A stretch of DNA of 64,000 nucleotides from Neckera pumila (taxonomy: Eukaryota > Streptophyta > Bryopsida > Hypnales > Neckeraceae): NCBI GenBank assembly GCA_963969595.1, contig OZ018408.1, positions 46,129,022 to 46,193,021 on the forward strand. The letters are read 5' to 3'. The translations under genes were made by a program, and so were the position numbers. This document shows, piece after piece, positions 59,716-64,000 of this stretch; positions within the stretch are counted from its first letter, which is position 1, and every line of letters starts with the position of its first letter. The notes under the pieces were generated by a model that was not told the DNA's origin, made no database searches, and saw only the letters and a program-made list of their open reading frames with translations.

Positions 59716-61535
59716 ATAGCCAATTTGTTTTAAAACCTTTGTAAATGAAATTATAATTAGCAAAAGACTTCAATAACATTTATTGGAAAGTCACAACTAA
59801 TTTTTTTCAAATTTTTAGCAGATATGAATTAATTTCAAAAACTATTAAATGATGATTAAATCATGAAATAATTTCTACAAGGTTATTGATGGTGATATTA
59901 AAACGCATAAATATTTTATTTATTTATTTTCAAATGTTGTAGGCTTTCAAATGTGCAATTTCGGAATCATGCATCATAGATAGATGAGGTTTTTTGTATA
60001 AGAAATAGTAAATTGATGGTTATTAAAAAAACACAATAATGTATTATATGAAAATGAAAACGTTGTATTTTTTAGAAGAAGAATAAACTATAAGAAATAG
60101 AGACTTTAGACCTTACTTTTTTGATAAAAAAACAAAAAATACTAATTTTAAAAATATGGAATGCAAAGATACAAACGTCAACCTTCATATGGTTAACACT
60201 TATAAAAATATCTCAATGCTGGCATTGTTACATTTTATTGTGAATCAATTAGCATTATCGTTGATAGAAAAGCGCTTGAATTGTCTATGGACATATTTGA
60301 AGATCCATATGTTGGAAGTACCACAATGTAGGTGAAGCCTAGTATAGATTTTTATCAAACCAAAAATTAGAGAATGTAAAGAATCTACTTTTTGATTAAA
60401 ATAACAAAAATGTCAAAACAATATTTAATGGCATGAATATGTCTAAAGAAGTGCTAAATGACAACAATTCATATTCAAAACATTCTAGAAGCAAACACAT
60501 AAACCATATTAATGCATCGTCAAAAACCAAAAAGATTCGAAATAATTCCACATCTATATTCAAACCTCCAATCATTCACATAAAATGTGCAAAATTAGGT
60601 TCTATAGCAAAAAAAGGTGTATTTACAAATTTATAAAACAAAACTCTAACAGTTGACGTTTTTCAATTAGATAATGATTCTACGATGATACTTGAACATC
60701 AATTGGAGATTGATAGAAACAATGAGAAAAAATGTTTTGAAGATGATGAAAAGGAAATGACACGTATTGAAGAACTGGTAGAAAACATAAAAGCCAATAG
60801 TGAAAGAAACAAAAGATCAATGAAAAAGCAGGAAATGCCAAGGGTGGATATCAAAATAATTTTGAATTCAAGTGACAAGAGCAATGCTCAAAAGCAAGAA
60901 AAGATGCCCATTTCAAACAATAAAGATTTGATACAAGACTTTGAAAGAAGAAATACAAAAATGACAAGCAACAACAACAACAAATCTTTTTGCTAATGCA
61001 TAGTCCACGAAAGTAGCTAAGAATGTCAAATCAAATTGGCAAGAAGAAAATTATCATAACGTAGATTTAAAAATTGAAACACAATTTTTAGAAATTTATC
61101 TTGGTATGCAAAGCATCTAATTAAAGAAATGATTGATACCTTAAATTGTCAAATGAAATCATAAGATTTTAAACTTTTAATGCTAATTATCATTCTTTTT
61201 ATTACTATTGTAATTCATGATTACAATTAAATTTTATTGATTGAATTATAAATCAATAAATATAGATAAAAAAATCATATTTTTGAAATTTAGGATTTGT
61301 TAATCTAAAACTCTCAATAACTTTAAGCTGTAGTTTGATTTTATAATCCATAAAAAAACTTATCATTTTTGTACGTTGTAAAATCGAAAATCAAAATAAT
61401 GCTAAAACATAAGTTTATTTCATGCCAAGAAAGAGAAAAAATTGCATTAAAAGTTTTACTTCAAACATTGAAGAAATCACTAAGACATCTTGCAAAAAAA
61501 CGCTTTTTTAAGAAATATTAGCAACATCTAGTGAA
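59716..61535. other. AT-rich spacer with two charged open frames
   Basis: 60433-60636 and 60685-60996 (plus) are Lys/Asn/Glu-rich frames upstream of the FLD-like relic. They could be remains of its N-terminal part, which is poorly conserved in this family, but nothing in them identifies it. Confidence 0.35.
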
Positions 61536-62913
61536 TTGTTGTTAAATTCAACAACAAAACAATGCATTAGAAAAGTTGTAGCACAAATCTCACAAGAAAA
61601 GAGGAAATCATCAATTGATAAAACATTCCATACTAAGGCTACTATTGCTATTGCCATTGGCTTTCCAAAAGAATCTTTAATTGAAGAAGAAATTGAAGCA
61701 AGGGTAGTAAAAATTATTGGAAGCTTAGAGCAAGAAAATTACATCATTGTTTGAAACTACATACTTGCAAAATGGAGAAAAAATGTTTTTCTTTATCTTC
61801 AACAAGACATTGTTATGGAATCCGTTTTACCACAATATAAGGATTTTGTTGAATCAGCTTATAAATTTCTTTTTATACATGGTTATATCAACTGTGGCGT
61901 AGTTCCTTGTATCAAAGCTATAAAGCCTTTAGAAAACAATAAACCTTTAGTAATTATTATAGGAGCTAGATTAGCAAGTCTAGATGCAACCTCGTGGGTG
62001 CAACTAGGCAGTTAATGGCTCACGTGGAAGGAAGTGTCATAACTGGTATTGAAGGTAATTCTTTAGGAGTTTTGGCTAAAAAATTAAATTTTCCATTGCA
62101 CAAAATTCGAGGTAAATGTCTTTTGTATCAACCAAATGGGCATCCAGTAAAAGAAAATGTTGATTTCAAATTAGAAAAACAATTTAACAAATTGCTTGAT
62201 AGTGCAAGCAAATGGCGTGAAGATATGGAACAATCAACTGATAACATCTCATTAGGTGCATCCACTTGAAACTTTATGCCAATTGGAAGTAGGCAAAACA
62301 AGAGAAGAACAAAAAATGCATAATTGGCATTTAGCAAATTTGGAGTATGCAAATGCAGGTCTTCTTACAAAGCTATCTTTAGCATTTTGGGACCAAGATG
62401 ATCCTTACAAAATGGGTGGTGATCATTATTTCTTACCATGTATCAATATAAAACTCATTAATGCATTAGCAAAAGACATTTCCATCCAATATGGTAAAGA
62501 TGTTCATACCATCAAATATGGAAATGAAGGTGTAAATGTATTTGCAGGTGAAGAATTTTATAAAGCTGATGTAGCCCTTTGCACAATTCCTTTAGGAGTT
62601 TTACAAAAAGAATTATGCTAAACTTTGAGCCAAAGTTACCTCAAGAAAGCTTGATGCAATAAAAAGGTTAGGATTTGGATTGTTGAATGAGGTAGTAATG
62701 CTTTTTCCGACAATGTTTTGGGATTCAAAACTTAACATGTTTAGACATTTAGCAAAAAATCAAAATAGGAGAAGTGAACATTTTTTATTTTATAGTTACG
62801 CCATGGTATCCAAGGGACCACGTTTAGTGGCATTGATTGCAGGAGAAGTTGCTATTGAATTTGAAAAAACACCTCCATTACAAGCAATTATGCGTATAAT
62901 GACTATTCTTAGA
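61536..62913 (+). pseudogene. FLD-like (LSD1 family) histone demethylase relic
   Basis: Plant FLD proteins are flavin-dependent amine-oxidase histone demethylases with a SWIRM domain. Here the blocks appear in order but in broken frames: SWIRM (IAIGFPKESLIEEEIEA, EQENYIIV, YILAKWRKN, AYKFLFIHGYINCG), a damaged FAD-binding start (VIIIGARLASLDA for the usual GAGLxGLAAARQL), then SVITGIEGNSLGVLAKKL, NWHLANLEYANAGLL, LAFWDQDDPYKMGGDH, ALCTIPLGVL, and IKRLGFGLLNEVVMLFP, FFLFYSYA-like text. Damage: TGA at 61752-61754 where Arg is expected, a frameshift near 61990 with loss of about 35 codons including RPGGRV, and further shifts near 62260 and 62620. The glycine pair after FLP is lost (FLPCINIK). 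It ends at LRG followed by GTATAT, an exon-like boundary. ANAGLL and LAFWDQDDPY favour FLD over LDL1. Clearly non-functional. Confidence 0.9.
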
Positions 62914-63125
62914 GGTATATATATCTTTAACTTCTTAAAATTCTATTTTTAACTTTGATGATGTTTTTTTAACAAATGAAAGCTCAATTTTAACCTCAAG
63001 AATACTATATCTTTGATACATAAAACATAAAAGTTTTATTCTATAAATTTATGATATTTGAATATATTCAAAATAAAAATATTCTAAATGAATATAATCA
63101 TGTATAAAATAAATGTAAAAATATA
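62914..63125. other. Spacer after the FLD-like relic
   Basis: AT-rich; any following exons of the FLD-like gene are absent or unrecognisable. Confidence 0.4.
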
Positions 63126-63853
63126 CTTCCTCTGTTCCAAAATGATCTTCCGGTTCCTATGTATTTTATATCCCAAAATGATCTTCACAATGTGACGTGG
63201 ATTCTTCCTGCTTTTTGCATAATGTCAAGAGAAACAATGTCAAAAGTCATATGCCTCATGGAAGCACCAATCATGGAGTTTGCCAAACTCTCAACAGTTG
63301 TGTTTAAAAATAAAACCAATCCAATGGTCTCAAAGAAGATTGCGAGGTTCATTTGGCTAACTCGCCAAAACTGCTTACATCATCGTGACAAAGGACCCCC
63401 CCTCATAAGGCGCTTAGGCCAAAGAAAGCACCCACTTTTGGCACAGGTGAATGCCTTGGTCTCCATTTGTTGACCTTGAGTTTTTTTAAATCTGTCTTTA
63501 TTGCAAAAACAACAAATGTTTGCTTTAGATCTTGATTTTGTTTTGTTTGGAATTCTGTTGACATGGATAATGCTCCATTGCGAGAACAACAGACCAACAA
63601 CACAGGCAAGGCGGGACCAGTGCTAGATTAGCCTAATGAATGGCCACCGGTGCTCCTCACAAATGCCCCAAAAATTCCTCTTTTGAATATTTAAAAGCTA
63701 CACTATAAAAACTAAATTGAATCTAAAAATTTCAGTACAATAGGAATGCATCAATCTCTACTTGCAGTACAAATTAGATTTAAAAAATTATTATTTTCAA
63801 GCTTAATCTGGAACATTTTGTCCAACAGGAAGATCATTTTGGGACGGAAGGAG
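63126..63853. mobile_element. Stowaway-type (Tc1/mariner) element, 728 bp
   Basis: CTTCCTCTGTTCCAAAATGA followed by TCTTCC at the left and its imperfect reverse complement GGAAGATCATTTTGGGACGG then AAGGAG at the right, flanked by TA on both sides (63124-63125 and 63854-63855). CTYCCTCYGTYCCAAAAT ends with a TA duplication are standard for Stowaway. The interior 63200-63620 is richer in GC and has broken frames, so it may carry a transposase relic or captured host DNA. Confidence 0.8.
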
Positions 63854-64000
63854 TATAATTTTAATGAACTAAAGACAAAAAAATATTGGTCCTTATTCAT
63901 TGAAAATTCAAATTCAAATTCAATAATAAATAATATACTCATAAAATAAAAATATAATCCATATTGAGTTTTTTCTTAATGGAAACCAAAATTTACTCTA

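Noticed and set aside
61536..62913. Functional polyamine oxidase or LSD1 gene
   Set aside because: Stop codon, several frameshifts, lost FAD-binding glycines and a ~35-codon deletion.
63380..63609. Frames in the Stowaway-type element as a transposase gene
   Set aside because: Too short, overlapping in two frames, and no recognisable DDE or helix-turn-helix motif.

Overview
This is nuclear DNA from a land plant. The evidence is spliced genes with GT-AG introns, plant-specific families (TGD2, an At4g22030-like protein, an FLD-like histone demethylase relic), Stowaway and Tourist MITEs, and very AT-rich spacers around much GC-richer exons. That base contrast would suit a bryophyte or another seed-free plant, but the species cannot be fixed from the sequence. 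Gene names rest on recalled family motifs; splice sites were placed by eye and checked for reading phase.

Layout. 1-3.0 kb: AT-rich spacer. 3.0-3.7 kb: three-exon SRP19-like gene (minus). 3.7-8.2 kb: transposon-like elements and a perfect 405-bp (TAAA)n tract. 8.2-13.3 kb and 19.4-27.3 kb: two arms of a large inverted and tandem duplication. The left arm holds a complete two-exon TEN1 gene (telomere CST complex) and copy A of an intronless At4g22030-like gene, broken by one in-frame TAG. The right arm holds intact copies B and C (444 codons each) with a 5'-truncated, frameshifted TEN1 fragment between them. 13.3-19.4 kb: repeats, including a nested TTAA-flanked element and a 2.1-kb terminal-inverted-repeat element that carries a ~0.58-kb foldback. 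31.5-33.4 kb: an unrecognised five-exon gene behind a GGGGA tract. 38.8-43.0 kb: six-exon TGD2 gene for a chloroplast envelope lipid transporter (minus). 44.3-61.5 kb: gene desert with more TTAA-flanked elements. 61.5-62.9 kb: FLD-like pseudogene. 63.1-63.9 kb: Stowaway-type element.

The functional genes do not form one pathway: SRP19 (protein targeting), TEN1 (telomeres) and TGD2 (lipid import into plastids) are ordinary single genes. The most unusual content is (i) a set of ~0.5-0.9 kb elements flanked by TTAA with CCCCTAAAG-type ends, the signature of piggyBac, a superfamily rarely reported in land plants; (ii) the mosaic TEN1/At4g22030-like duplication with a precise junction, an inactivated copy and signs of gene conversion; and (iii) a terminal-repeat family with a large foldback-bearing member.
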